NCBI RefSeq assembly: GCF_001280845.1
Contig: NZ_LGHP01000001.1
Span: forward strand, 3,046,356 to 3,110,355
DNA length: 64,000 bases
Direction of reading: 5' to 3'
Origin: Bacillus sp. FJAT-28004
GTDB lineage: Bacteria; Bacillota; Bacilli; Paenibacillales; Paenibacillaceae
A program made the position numbers and the translations under genes. The notes beneath the pieces were generated by a model. The model was not told the DNA's origin and made no database searches. It worked only from the letters and a program-made list of their open reading frames with translations. Positions 16,805-24,554 of the stretch are shown in pieces (positions within the stretch are counted from its first letter, which is position 1; every line of letters begins with the position of its first letter).

Positions 16805-17449
16805 ATGCAATCACCTAAATACCAATCGTTAAAAGACCATGTTTACGAGTACATCGCTCAAAAGATACAAGACGGCACGCTGCTGCCGAACCAAAAAATC
16901 AATGAAGCTGAAATCTGTAAGAAACTAGATATTAGTCGTACGCCTACAAGGGAAGCATTATTTCAACTATCCTCCGACAACCTCCTAGATTATTTGCCTA
17001 GACGCGGCTTTACTGTCAAAGCCTTCGATTCCAAGAAAAAACTCGATTTTTCCCGAATTATCGGTGTTTTGGATGCACTTGCTGCTACCCTATGTATCGA
17101 TTTGCTCCAGCAATCCGACTACATGGAAATGGAGAGGCTTGTCGACAAAATTGATCTCGATATTAGCGAGCTTTATTTTTCCGATTATTATATGGATCAA
17201 TATAACTTTCACGATATTTATATAAAAAAATGCGACAATCCTGTTTTAATCGAAACTTTAAACTCATTAAAAAACAGCTTTATTCGTCAGTCGTATGCAA
17301 GTGAGGACAAGCCGAAGCTGGCAAGCGTGCTAAAGGAAGTTAATGCGGAGCATCGGAAAATTCTCAATTTGTTTCGAGCGAAGGATCACGAAGCTTTGGA
17401 AGATACAATTAAGCATCACTGGCGAATCATTGATACAGAGATGCTCTAA
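16805..17449 (+). CDS. GntR family transcriptional regulator, FCD subfamily
   Basis: 214 residues. The N-terminal winged helix (about 10-75) reads ISRTPTREALFQL, the typical GntR recognition helix, and ends in LLDYLPRRGFTVKAF. The C-terminal all-helical domain resembles the FCD/FadR effector domain, with histidines (H142-region FHDIYIKK; H177-region EHRKIL) suited to metal and ligand binding. GntR proteins commonly bind palindromes built on TTGTATACAA, and three copies precede the arginine/proline, importer and peptidase genes, so it is the best candidate for their repressor. Effector is unknown; an intermediate such as arginine, ornithine or proline is a guess. Confidence 0.9.
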   Translation: MQSPKYQSLKDHVYEYIAQKIQDGTLLPNQKINEAEICKKLDISRTPTREALFQLSSDNLLDYLPRRGFTVKAFDSKKKLDFSRIIGVLDALAATLCIDLLQQSDYMEMERLVDKIDLDISELYFSDYYMDQYNFHDIYIKKCDNPVLIETLNSLKNSFIRQSYASEDKPKLASVLKEVNAEHRKILNLFRAKDHEALEDTIKHHWRIIDTEML

Positions 17450-17459
17450 TATCATACAA

Positions 17460-17486
17460 AAGGAGGCTGCCGATGGCAGCCTCCTT
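17460..17486. terminator. Bidirectional terminator
   Basis: AAGGAGGCTGCC/GGCAGCCTCCTT stem with a GAT loop between the convergent GntR and GGDEF/EAL genes. The core GGCTGCC-GAT-GGCAGCC is identical to the terminator at 4682-4711. Confidence 0.88.
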
Positions 17487-17500
17487 ATTTCTAAACCCTG

Positions 17501-19867
17501 TTACCTAGCGATTAACAGTTTATTAAACTCTAGCAATGGGAGCGGCTTATGATAATAATAGCCCTGCGCTTTGTCGCAGCCAAGCTGTCTCAGCTGTTCA
17601 TATTGATCCCATGTTTCTACGCCTTCTGCAACTACCTGCTTCTGCAGATCATGTCCCATCGACACAATGGTCTTCACGATAGATAATCCGCCCTGATAGG
17701 CATCCATGTCTGTAATAAAGGAGCGGTCAATTTTTATAATAGCAATGGGAAGCTGTCTTAGTACGCTTAAAGAGGAATACCCTGTACCAAAATCATCAAT
17801 GGCGATATGTATGCCTAAGGCAACAAGCTCATCGAGCATTTTCCTAGCTACATTCAAATTATTAACGACCATGCTCTCCGTGATCTCCAAGCATAACCGA
17901 TCAGGCTCCAAGCCGCTGCAGCGCAAAGTCTCCTGAACCTTGTTCACGAAATCCGGCTGCATGAATTGTCTCGAAGAGACATTCACAGATAACATAAAAT
18001 CATTCCAGCCTTGCTCCTGCCACAGTCTTCCCTGCTGACAGGCCTCCGCAATGACCCACTGTCCGATTTCATTAATTAATCCCGTTTGCTCCGCCAGTGT
18101 TATAAACTCTTCTGGATGCACCATACCAAGCTCTACCGATTGCCAGCGAATAAGCGCCTCCGCTCCGATCAATTGCCCGCTAGCCAAATTGATTTGCGGC
18201 TGATAATGGAGAACAAATTCCTTGCGTTTAAGCGCCTTGCGGAGATGCTTCTCCAGCTTGACGTCTCGCTGAACCAGAGCAATCATCTCGTTCGTATATA
18301 ACCGATACTGGTTGCCTCCGCTATGTTTCGCATTGTACATTGCAATGTCTGCCCTCTTGATAAGCCCATCGGAGCTGTCATCATCAAATGGGTGCACACT
18401 GATTCCAATACTGCCGCCTAGGTAGAAATCTTGCCCTTGAAGCGTAATGGGCAGCTGAAAGGCTTGATGAATGTTTTCGGCTAGCGACACAATCTCATCA
18501 TACTCCTCGGCTTCTTTAATTAAAATAATAAATTCATCTCCGCCCAGGCGGGCAAGCAGATGCTGCTTATCCACATTTTGTTGCAGCCGCTGAGCTATAT
18601 CAATCAAAGCCTGATCGCCAAATTGATGTCCAAGCGTGTCGTTAATTAGCTTGAAGCGATCCAAATCGATAAGCATGACTCCGAGTAATGCTTTAGTCGA
18701 TTTTACAACTTCCAGCGAAGCCTCCAACTCTCTATTAAAATGATAGCGATTGGGCAACTTAGTCAACGTATCGTGATGTGCCAAAAAATGAATGAGTTGC
18801 GACTCATCTTTCTGCTGCGTAATATCCCGAATGACCATAAGCAAAAACCAATCTTTACCTTCGGACATCATCTCTGTGTCAGCCAAAATGTCCCGTTTCT
18901 GCCCTTGTTGATTCACTATGGTCAGCTCACGGTTTCTCCAAGCATCCTTTGGAAAGGAAGCAGCAAACGCCTCCTCCATGCTTTTCCGTTCATTAATGAC
19001 AATAAAGTCAGATAAGGAGCGATTTTCGAGTTCCTCCTCCTTCTGGAATCCAAGTATACGAAGTGCGCCAGGATTTACTTCCTTTATCGTCATATGTTTG
19101 TCGACCATAATGATTGCGGTTGGAGAAAAATGATAAAGCAGCTCATACTTTTTGGTCGTAGACGGTAAAAAATCATGTTTCATATAGACACGAAGTGAAA
19201 TGCTCCATATTATCGTTGTCAAAAAAATGGCTGAATCTGAAACATAAATATTGGGTGAGAATGCAGCATTTATAATCATTACCCCGATCGTCGCCAGCTG
19301 GTAAAATAGATTCGCTTTAAACAGCACGATAAATCGTTTACGATCTCCATGGTTACTCGCTTTATTTTGAGCTATTAGACAAATGGCTACGTTGAACAAT
19401 GAATAAACGACCAATAAACTATAAATAACGGTCATGATTGGAGCAACTTCGATTTGCTTCCAGAATCCCTCTATACGAGCCCCTTCAAATAAATATCCTT
19501 TTCCTCGTATTAATAGAAGCAGAAAGTACGTCATAAATGGCATGAACGCTATGCCTATACTAGCCGAGCGAGAAAGCCGGTGGTAACTGCGCCTTGCTGT
19601 GAGATGAAGCAGAACGCTCATGCTTGCAGCCGCTATAAAAGTCGGATAAACCATATACGCGGAAATATTCAGTGCATGCTCAGCCGATATTAGTTGTTGA
19701 AGATATTGAAAAAAGATCATACACGCCAGCAAGCATATCGTAAGGGAGGCAAGTCGATTCTCAATATGCTTAGCATTTCGTCTTATGATAACTAGAGAAG
19801 TGTCAATCATATAGATGATCGGTAGCATAAACAAAAGCAGGAGCAGTATAGATTGATAGTCACTCAT
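17501..19867 (-). CDS. Membrane PAS-GGDEF-EAL cyclic-di-GMP protein
   Basis: 788 residues: seven hydrophobic segments in the first ~225, a PAS domain (about 240-350), GGDEF (about 365-520) with RLGGDEFIILI intact, and EAL (about 535-788) with GAEALIRW, DDFGTGYSSL and the ExE metal residues (LEITES). Both cyclase and phosphodiesterase motifs look complete, so it may make or degrade c-di-GMP depending on signal. The N-terminal multi-spanning part is probably a sensor for a membrane-soluble or small-molecule signal. GAGGTGG is 9 nt before the ATG. Single gene, sharing a terminator with the GntR gene. Confidence 0.93.
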   Translation of the reverse strand: MSDYQSILLLLLFMLPIIYMIDTSLVIIRRNAKHIENRLASLTICLLACMIFFQYLQQLISAEHALNISAYMVYPTFIAAASMSVLLHLTARRSYHRLSRSASIGIAFMPFMTYFLLLLIRGKGYLFEGARIEGFWKQIEVAPIMTVIYSLLVVYSLFNVAICLIAQNKASNHGDRKRFIVLFKANLFYQLATIGVMIINAAFSPNIYVSDSAIFLTTIIWSISLRVYMKHDFLPSTTKKYELLYHFSPTAIIMVDKHMTIKEVNPGALRILGFQKEEELENRSLSDFIVINERKSMEEAFAASFPKDAWRNRELTIVNQQGQKRDILADTEMMSEGKDWFLLMVIRDITQQKDESQLIHFLAHHDTLTKLPNRYHFNRELEASLEVVKSTKALLGVMLIDLDRFKLINDTLGHQFGDQALIDIAQRLQQNVDKQHLLARLGGDEFIILIKEAEEYDEIVSLAENIHQAFQLPITLQGQDFYLGGSIGISVHPFDDDSSDGLIKRADIAMYNAKHSGGNQYRLYTNEMIALVQRDVKLEKHLRKALKRKEFVLHYQPQINLASGQLIGAEALIRWQSVELGMVHPEEFITLAEQTGLINEIGQWVIAEACQQGRLWQEQGWNDFMLSVNVSSRQFMQPDFVNKVQETLRCSGLEPDRLCLEITESMVVNNLNVARKMLDELVALGIHIAIDDFGTGYSSLSVLRQLPIAIIKIDRSFITDMDAYQGGLSIVKTIVSMGHDLQKQVVAEGVETWDQYEQLRQLGCDKAQGYYYHKPLPLLEFNKLLIAR

Positions 19868-19973
19868 ATGATATTGCCACCTCGCTGAACATTATTCAAA
19901 TATACAATTCACATATTTATCCATGCAATATTACTATTATAAAACTTAAATATCGACAGGACAACGAGAAAAA

Positions 19974-20008
19974 GACGGTTAAACAGAGGTCCACTCTGTC
20001 TAACCGTC
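19974..20008 (-). terminator. Terminator of the small basic protein gene
   Basis: GACGGTTA/TAACCGTC plus ACAGAG/CTCTGT with one internal mismatch. On the minus strand it is followed by TTTTT. It lies about 50 nt after the stop at 20057. Confidence 0.8.
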
Positions 20009-20056
20009 CTTCTATAAGAGCCCCTGTTCTCGCGAGGCCTGCTCATTGCCATTTTT

Positions 20057-20302
20057 TTATTTTTTGCCTTTTGCCGCGCTTCCGCCTTTAAATGCGGTAC
20101 TGCCTTTAGTCATGTTAGCGCTTTTAGCATTAGGCGTATTTTTATCTTCAGTTTTTCCTTTTTCTCCGTCAGCGCCTTTAGTACCTTGGTTTCTGCCAAA
20201 TACCTTTTTCGCTAACTTCTTCTTTTCCCCTGCTTGCCAGCGATTCCAGCCTTTTTTGTCCGTTCCTCTTCCGGTTCCGCCCTTACCCTTTGTGCTACTC
20301 AT
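20057..20302 (-). CDS. Small highly basic protein, 81 aa
   Basis: Lysine- and glycine-rich, with few hydrophobic residues, so probably disordered and possibly nucleic-acid binding. The N-terminal stretch GGTGRGTDKKGWNRWQ resembles short Firmicute proteins of unknown function (my recollection is the DUF3934 type; not certain). The rest is Lys/Gly/Thr low-complexity sequence. The dedicated terminator supports it as a real gene. Function is unknown. Confidence 0.65.
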   Translation of the reverse strand: MSSTKGKGGTGRGTDKKGWNRWQAGEKKKLAKKVFGRNQGTKGADGEKGKTEDKNTPNAKSANMTKGSTAFKGGSAAKGKK

Positions 20303-20477
20303 ATCATCACTCCATCATGTCTTCTATGCCGAGTTAAACCTCATAAAATGCAGCAACAGCATCTATCAGAATCTTGTTCCTCGTTATCATTACTTATCAG
20401 TATACCATTAATCCTGCACTTGGATTCTTATGATGGCTTTTAAATTTGAAATTCGTTATGGCTTTTGTTCGTCAATC

Positions 20478-20672
20478 TTAATAAACATGAACCTTATCGC
20501 TCATGATTTTCCAAAGGATATTTTTATGACGCTCAGCTCTAAGAACCAATGCCTTCAGCGCAGCTAGTGCTTCGCCTGCTTGTTCCAGGTAGTACTCGTC
20601 GCCAAAAAGCGTGTATAGTCTCATATAATCATTATATTCATCCAGCCATTCATTGAAGTAAGAAGAGATCAT
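20478..20672 (-). CDS. Small hypothetical protein, 64 aa
   Basis: A 64-residue acidic-to-neutral helical protein (MISSYFNEWLDEYNDYMRLY at the start, then ALAALKALVLRAERHKN). I chose the ATG at 20672 because GGGAG lies about 8 nt upstream; a second ATG at 20678 is too close to it. No family is recognised and no membrane segment is present. It stands alone. Confidence 0.5.
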   Translation of the reverse strand: MISSYFNEWLDEYNDYMRLYTLFGDEYYLEQAGEALAALKALVLRAERHKNILWKIMSDKVHVY

Positions 20673-20744
20673 GCCCATCACTCCCTTAATTCGATTATAG
20701 AGCAAGAACATTAAGATTTTATGAAAAAAATAGGAGAAAAACAT

Positions 20745-21114
20745 AAAATCATTCTAGCGCTTTCAATTTCTATAGTATATTTTAAAATTTTCTGAATATT
20801 CCCAAAAATGTTTACACACCATTAACAATCACGAGCAGCGATTCGAGCTGCGGCGGCGTTAAAACGACGCCACTCTATTTATTCCTCATTCTACTATTAA
20901 ATAGGAAATAACAACAAATTTAAATAGAAACTTCAGTTATAATTGTTTCTTATTTTATGGTAGAAATAACAGCTGCTTATTGACCGGAGAATAGAATCCT
21001 ATGTATTATGAATCTGCTGACCAAGAAATGGCTCTCACAGACATCCCGCTTCAAGAGATTTTTTAATGCCTTATCTTATGAAGACTAGTATCTGAACTCA
21101 TTGGAGGTCTAAAA
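20745..21114. other. 370-nt gap with two GC-rich hairpins
   Basis: The region is AT-rich apart from two adjacent hairpins at 20835-20871: GCAGC/GCTGC with a 7-nt loop, then GGCG-CGTT/AACG-CGCC with a mismatched base. They are followed by a moderately T-rich stretch. No gene ends there, so a small RNA or a remnant terminator is possible. A TATAAT at 20938-20943 lacks a good -35. No coding frame is supported. Confidence 0.3.
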
Positions 21115-21741
21115 ATGACATTAATCGATCAAAACGCAGTTGTTCTATTTCAAGGAGACAGCATCACCGATGCTGGCCGCAACCGAAATGACTGGGCAAA
21201 TCTAGGATCGGGTTATGTAAACCTTGTAACGTCATTGTTTACGAGTAAATATCCTGAGAAGCAAGCTACGTTTCTGAACCGTGGGATATCAGGCGACCGT
21301 GTCATCGATTTGGAGCGGAGATGGGAAACGGATTGCCTTGATTTGAAACCAAGCTTGCTGTCTGTTTACGTAGGCATTAATGACACTTGGCGCCGCTATG
21401 ACAATAATGATCCGCTTAGCACCGAGGAATATTATACAACCTACCGCCGCTTGCTAAGCAGAGCGAAGGAGCAGTTGAATGCCAAGCTTGTTCTAGTCGA
21501 GCCCTTCGTGCTGCCGGTTAACGATAGCCAGAAGCAATGGCGTGAGGATCTTGATCCAAAAATTCAAGCTGTCCGCGAGCTGGCAGGAGAATTTAAAGCT
21601 ATTTATGTTCCGCTTGATGGATTGTTCGCGCAGGCTGCAACGCAGACAGGCCCAGCTTATTGGGCTCCCGACGGTGTCCACCCGTCTCCAGCAGGTGCCG
21701 CACTTATTGCCGAGGCATGGCTGCAAGCGGTAAAAGCATAA
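21115..21741 (+). CDS. SGNH/GDSL-type hydrolase
   Basis: 208 residues, the length of the small single-domain SGNH esterases. Block I FQGDSITDAGRN has the nucleophile serine, block III is GINDTW, and block V APDGVHPS supplies the Asp-x-x-His pair, so the catalytic set is complete. No signal peptide, so it acts in the cytoplasm. Such enzymes often deacetylate carbohydrates; the next operon handles sugars, consistent with but not proving that. GGAGG precedes the ATG by 9 nt. Confidence 0.9.
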   Translation: MTLIDQNAVVLFQGDSITDAGRNRNDWANLGSGYVNLVTSLFTSKYPEKQATFLNRGISGDRVIDLERRWETDCLDLKPSLLSVYVGINDTWRRYDNNDPLSTEEYYTTYRRLLSRAKEQLNAKLVLVEPFVLPVNDSQKQWREDLDPKIQAVRELAGEFKAIYVPLDGLFAQAATQTGPAYWAPDGVHPSPAGAALIAEAWLQAVKA

Positions 21742-21804
21742 ATCGTATCACTCCTGCAAAGCTGATCCTTAGGATCAGCAAGCTGTAAGTGTATTTATAA
21801 CCAA

Positions 21805-21837
21805 AAGGAACAGGCCGCATAAGCAGCCTGCTCCTTT
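21805..21837. terminator. Bidirectional terminator
   Basis: AAGGAACAGGC/GCCTGCTCCTT with one mismatch and T tracts on both strands, between the convergent SGNH and oxidoreductase genes. A smaller hairpin GCTGATCC/GGATCAGC lies just upstream (about 21760-21779). Confidence 0.85.
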
Positions 21838-21847
21838 TTTTTACTGC

Positions 21848-22837
21848 TTATTCGTCAGCAGGGTAACGAAGACCCCACTGCTTCCTGATCGTATCAAGCG
21901 TGTCCATAATTGCAAGCGTCTCATCCAGCGGAATAATTGAGCTTTCGAGCCTGTCCTCGCGCAGCGCATTCATCACTTCCTCAGCTTCAAATGCATAACC
22001 CTCTGCTTCACGGTCGTCCTCGATCGACTCCGCAATGCCATCTTTCGGGTGGAGGTATGCTGATTTACCGAACAAAAAGTTTGGCACATGAATATGCCCT
22101 TTCGTTCCATAAATATAGGCATCGTTAACCATGCCTAGCTGTACCGCTCCATTCAGCGATGCAGTACGTCCACCTTCATATTCAAACAATAATGAAAAGT
22201 GCTCGTCTACTCCCGTCTCGCCAAGATGGGCACTGCTCATAATTTTTGATGGCGCACCGCCAAAAATGAAGGAAGCGAAGGAAACCGGATAAATACCAGC
22301 ATCAAGCAATGCCCCGCCGCCCAGCGCAGGATCCAGCAAACGGCTCTCCGGCGCCCAGCCGATATCAAAGCCAAAGTCAGCTTTAAGCAATCGCACTTCA
22401 CCGATTTTGCCATCGCCTATCCATTCCATAACCTTACGGATAGGCGGTAAAAACCGCGTCCACATCGCTTCCATGAGAAAAACTCTTTTTTCCCTAGCTA
22501 ATTCAATGATTTCTCTCGCTTCCGCAGCATTCATTGTGAATGGCTTCTCGCAAAGCACTGCTTTGCCGGCGCGCAGGAGCGCGAGCACATTTTCTTTATG
22601 GATCGGATGCAGTGTGCCTACATAAACAATATCGACCTCAGAATCTTGAGTCAGCTCTTCAACACTGCCATAAGCGCGTGGAATATTATACTCCTTGGCA
22701 AAGCGTTCAGCCTTCTCTAAATTTCTTCCTCCAACAGCGACTAGCTCTGCGCCCTCTGCAAATGCTAAATCTTTAACAAATTTTGAAGAAATCCAGCCTG
22801 GTCCCAAAATGCCCCATTTAATCGTTTGTACCGACAT
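21848..22837 (-). CDS. Gfo/Idh/MocA family oxidoreductase
   Basis: 329 residues. N-terminal Rossmann fold (WGILGPGWISSKFVKDLA) and the family's catalytic ALCEKPFTMNAAEA with the conserved lysine, then the C-terminal beta-sheet domain (DAGIYPVSF includes the D-x-x-x-Y region). It is an NAD(P)-dependent sugar or polyol dehydrogenase. Third gene of an operon with a TIM-barrel isomerase/epimerase-like protein and a ThuA protein, a trio typical of pathways that oxidise a sugar ring and process the keto-sugar. Confidence 0.92.
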   Translation of the reverse strand: MSVQTIKWGILGPGWISSKFVKDLAFAEGAELVAVGGRNLEKAERFAKEYNIPRAYGSVEELTQDSEVDIVYVGTLHPIHKENVLALLRAGKAVLCEKPFTMNAAEAREIIELAREKRVFLMEAMWTRFLPPIRKVMEWIGDGKIGEVRLLKADFGFDIGWAPESRLLDPALGGGALLDAGIYPVSFASFIFGGAPSKIMSSAHLGETGVDEHFSLLFEYEGGRTASLNGAVQLGMVNDAYIYGTKGHIHVPNFLFGKSAYLHPKDGIAESIEDDREAEGYAFEAEEVMNALREDRLESSIIPLDETLAIMDTLDTIRKQWGLRYPADE

Positions 22838-22888
22838 CTCCTTATTCGCTCCTCTGAATAAAAATGTACAATCGTTGTTTGGTCCCTA

Positions 22889-23527
22889 TTATCGGCCGCT
22901 TCCGCCGCACCATTTCAATGCCTGTTTTATCGTTGCCTGATACTCTTCCTTCTGCAGCACGGATAAGAGATGCCCTGGTGTTAACACGCATACTCTTCCT
23001 TCACCCTGCTCCCTTGTCCAGCCTGCCGGCTGCGTGCCATGTTCGGTCACCGAGGTCATCAATACTTGAATGCGATCGTCAATAACCTCCATAAAATAGT
23101 GCTCGTCATGCACCGTAAAGTCCTGTGCATTCGTTCTGTCCCATGGCGTCTCGTCCATAAAAACGACCGTAACGGAACAAGCCTCCGGATGATGCTGGAA
23201 TACCCCGCCGACAAGCTCGAAGAAAACAGGCTCATTGCGATAGCCCACCGTTCCAGCATGCAGCACCAGCAATCCTTTTCCTTGCTCGACATAGCTCTGG
23301 AATTGCAGTTGTATCTCATCTGTAAGCCATGGCGTGTTATCTGATGCCGAAACTTGATTCGATTTCGCAAGCACAACAACATCCTGCTGATCCATCCAAA
23401 CACGCGACCATTCCGACGCATCCTGGATATAATCGAGCTGAAAACCTTGCTTGCCGAGCGGCTCCAAACCTTCCATGATGAGCTTGCCCGGATGCCAATA
23501 ATCGTCGCAAATGATGCCGATTTTCAT
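22889..23527 (-). CDS. ThuA-domain protein
   Basis: 212 residues with the class-I glutamine-amidotransferase-like ThuA fold: KIGIICDDYWHPG at the start, GLLVLHAGTVGYRNEPVFFELVGGVFQHHP in the middle (quoted segments GLLVLHAG and GGVFQHHP carry the key residues) and VLTPGH near the end. ThuA was described for trehalose use via 3-keto-trehalose in Sinorhizobium. The ATG at 23527 is preferred over 23536 because GAGAGG is 9 nt from it. Middle gene of the operon. Confidence 0.85.
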   Translation of the reverse strand: MKIGIICDDYWHPGKLIMEGLEPLGKQGFQLDYIQDASEWSRVWMDQQDVVVLAKSNQVSASDNTPWLTDEIQLQFQSYVEQGKGLLVLHAGTVGYRNEPVFFELVGGVFQHHPEACSVTVVFMDETPWDRTNAQDFTVHDEHYFMEVIDDRIQVLMTSVTEHGTQPAGWTREQGEGRVCVLTPGHLLSVLQKEEYQATIKQALKWCGGSGR

Positions 23528-23563
23528 CTCTATCATCCTCTCGCTTCTATATTAGCATTACTC

Positions 23564-24325
23564 CTATAGTAATTTCTTTAAATTATTGAAGCTAATAGCC
23601 AGGCTCTCAAACGGATCACGCCTGCAGACATCCTGCTCGACTACATACCATTCCACACCAATTTCTCTGCACGCTTCAATAATCGCTTGGAAATTCAGGT
23701 TTCCTTCGCCAATCTCCGCGAACACTTGTTGATAATCAACGATTTCCAAATCTTTGAGATGAACAACTCCCATACGGCCCTTCACCTGATGAATAGCTTC
23801 TACCGGGTTTACTCCGCCAACATGTACCCAGTAGGTGTCGAGCTCGAAGCCAACCGCAGCCTGATCGCTTTCTTGTTGCAAAATATCCATTCCCGTTCTG
23901 CCTGCAAACTTCTGGTACTCAAACTGATGATTATGATAAATAAACTGCAAATCATGCTCCTTCAGCTTTCTTCCGATTTCTGTCGCTTGTTTTGCAAAGG
24001 TGGAGTAGCCCTCCGCGCTTGTCCGGTACTCATCAGGGATAGAGCCTAACCCTACGTACTCACAATTCCACAGCTTATGCTTCTGCACCGTATTGTCAAA
24101 GTCATTGACCAAAGAATCAAGGCTTACATGCGTTGCACAAATACGAAGTCCTTCGGCGTCTGCCAATTCCTTCACTCTTTCCGGAGCAATGGGACCTACT
24201 CCCGATACTTGAACCGCTTGATAACCGATTTCCCTTACCTTGCGCAGCGTCTGCTCCAAATCCGCTTCATTTTGGCAATAGTCACGCAACGTATACAACT
24301 GCACTGCAATATTTGATAAATTCAT
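23564..24325 (-). CDS. Sugar isomerase/epimerase-like TIM-barrel protein
   Basis: 253 residues of the xylose-isomerase-like TIM-barrel family (IolE/IolI-like). Metal-site pieces are visible: CATHVSLDS, FIYHNHQFEY, VGFELDTYWVHVGG (E-D) and VVHLKDLE, with EQD near the C-terminus. It probably epimerises or isomerises a sugar or keto-sugar. First gene of the operon with ThuA and Gfo/Idh/MocA. The 5' region has a weak half cre match (TGAAAGCGCT at 24394) and no clear promoter. Confidence 0.88.
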   Translation of the reverse strand: MNLSNIAVQLYTLRDYCQNEADLEQTLRKVREIGYQAVQVSGVGPIAPERVKELADAEGLRICATHVSLDSLVNDFDNTVQKHKLWNCEYVGLGSIPDEYRTSAEGYSTFAKQATEIGRKLKEHDLQFIYHNHQFEYQKFAGRTGMDILQQESDQAAVGFELDTYWVHVGGVNPVEAIHQVKGRMGVVHLKDLEIVDYQQVFAEIGEGNLNFQAIIEACREIGVEWYVVEQDVCRRDPFESLAISFNNLKKLL

Positions 24326-24486
24326 ATCTCCGCCGCCTTTATCTTAAATTTGGGTTAGCTTACATCGTTATCGATTAATTGTAGCATTATTAATGAAAGC
24401 GCTACTTTACTGAGGTTAACCAAGCATAGCCTTTTAATTGATTATAATTGACCAAAGTGAAAATTTTCTTATGAAGGTTCTGAAAA

Positions 24487-24537
24487 AAGCGCAATAGGAG
24501 TCCCGCACATTCGTGCATGGAAACTCCTATTGCGCTT
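24487..24537 (-). terminator. Terminator of the GH35-ABC operon
   Basis: A perfect 15-bp stem AAGCGCAATAGGAGT/ACTCCTATTGCGCTT with an internal GCAC/GTGC hairpin, followed on the minus strand by TTTTTT. It lies 18 nt after the binding-protein stop. Confidence 0.92.
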
Positions 24538-24554
24538 AATGGTCTATCTATCCG

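Noticed and set aside
24394..24407. cre box upstream of the TIM-barrel operon
   Set aside because: Only the left half and centre match; the right half has three mismatches on one strand and more on the other.
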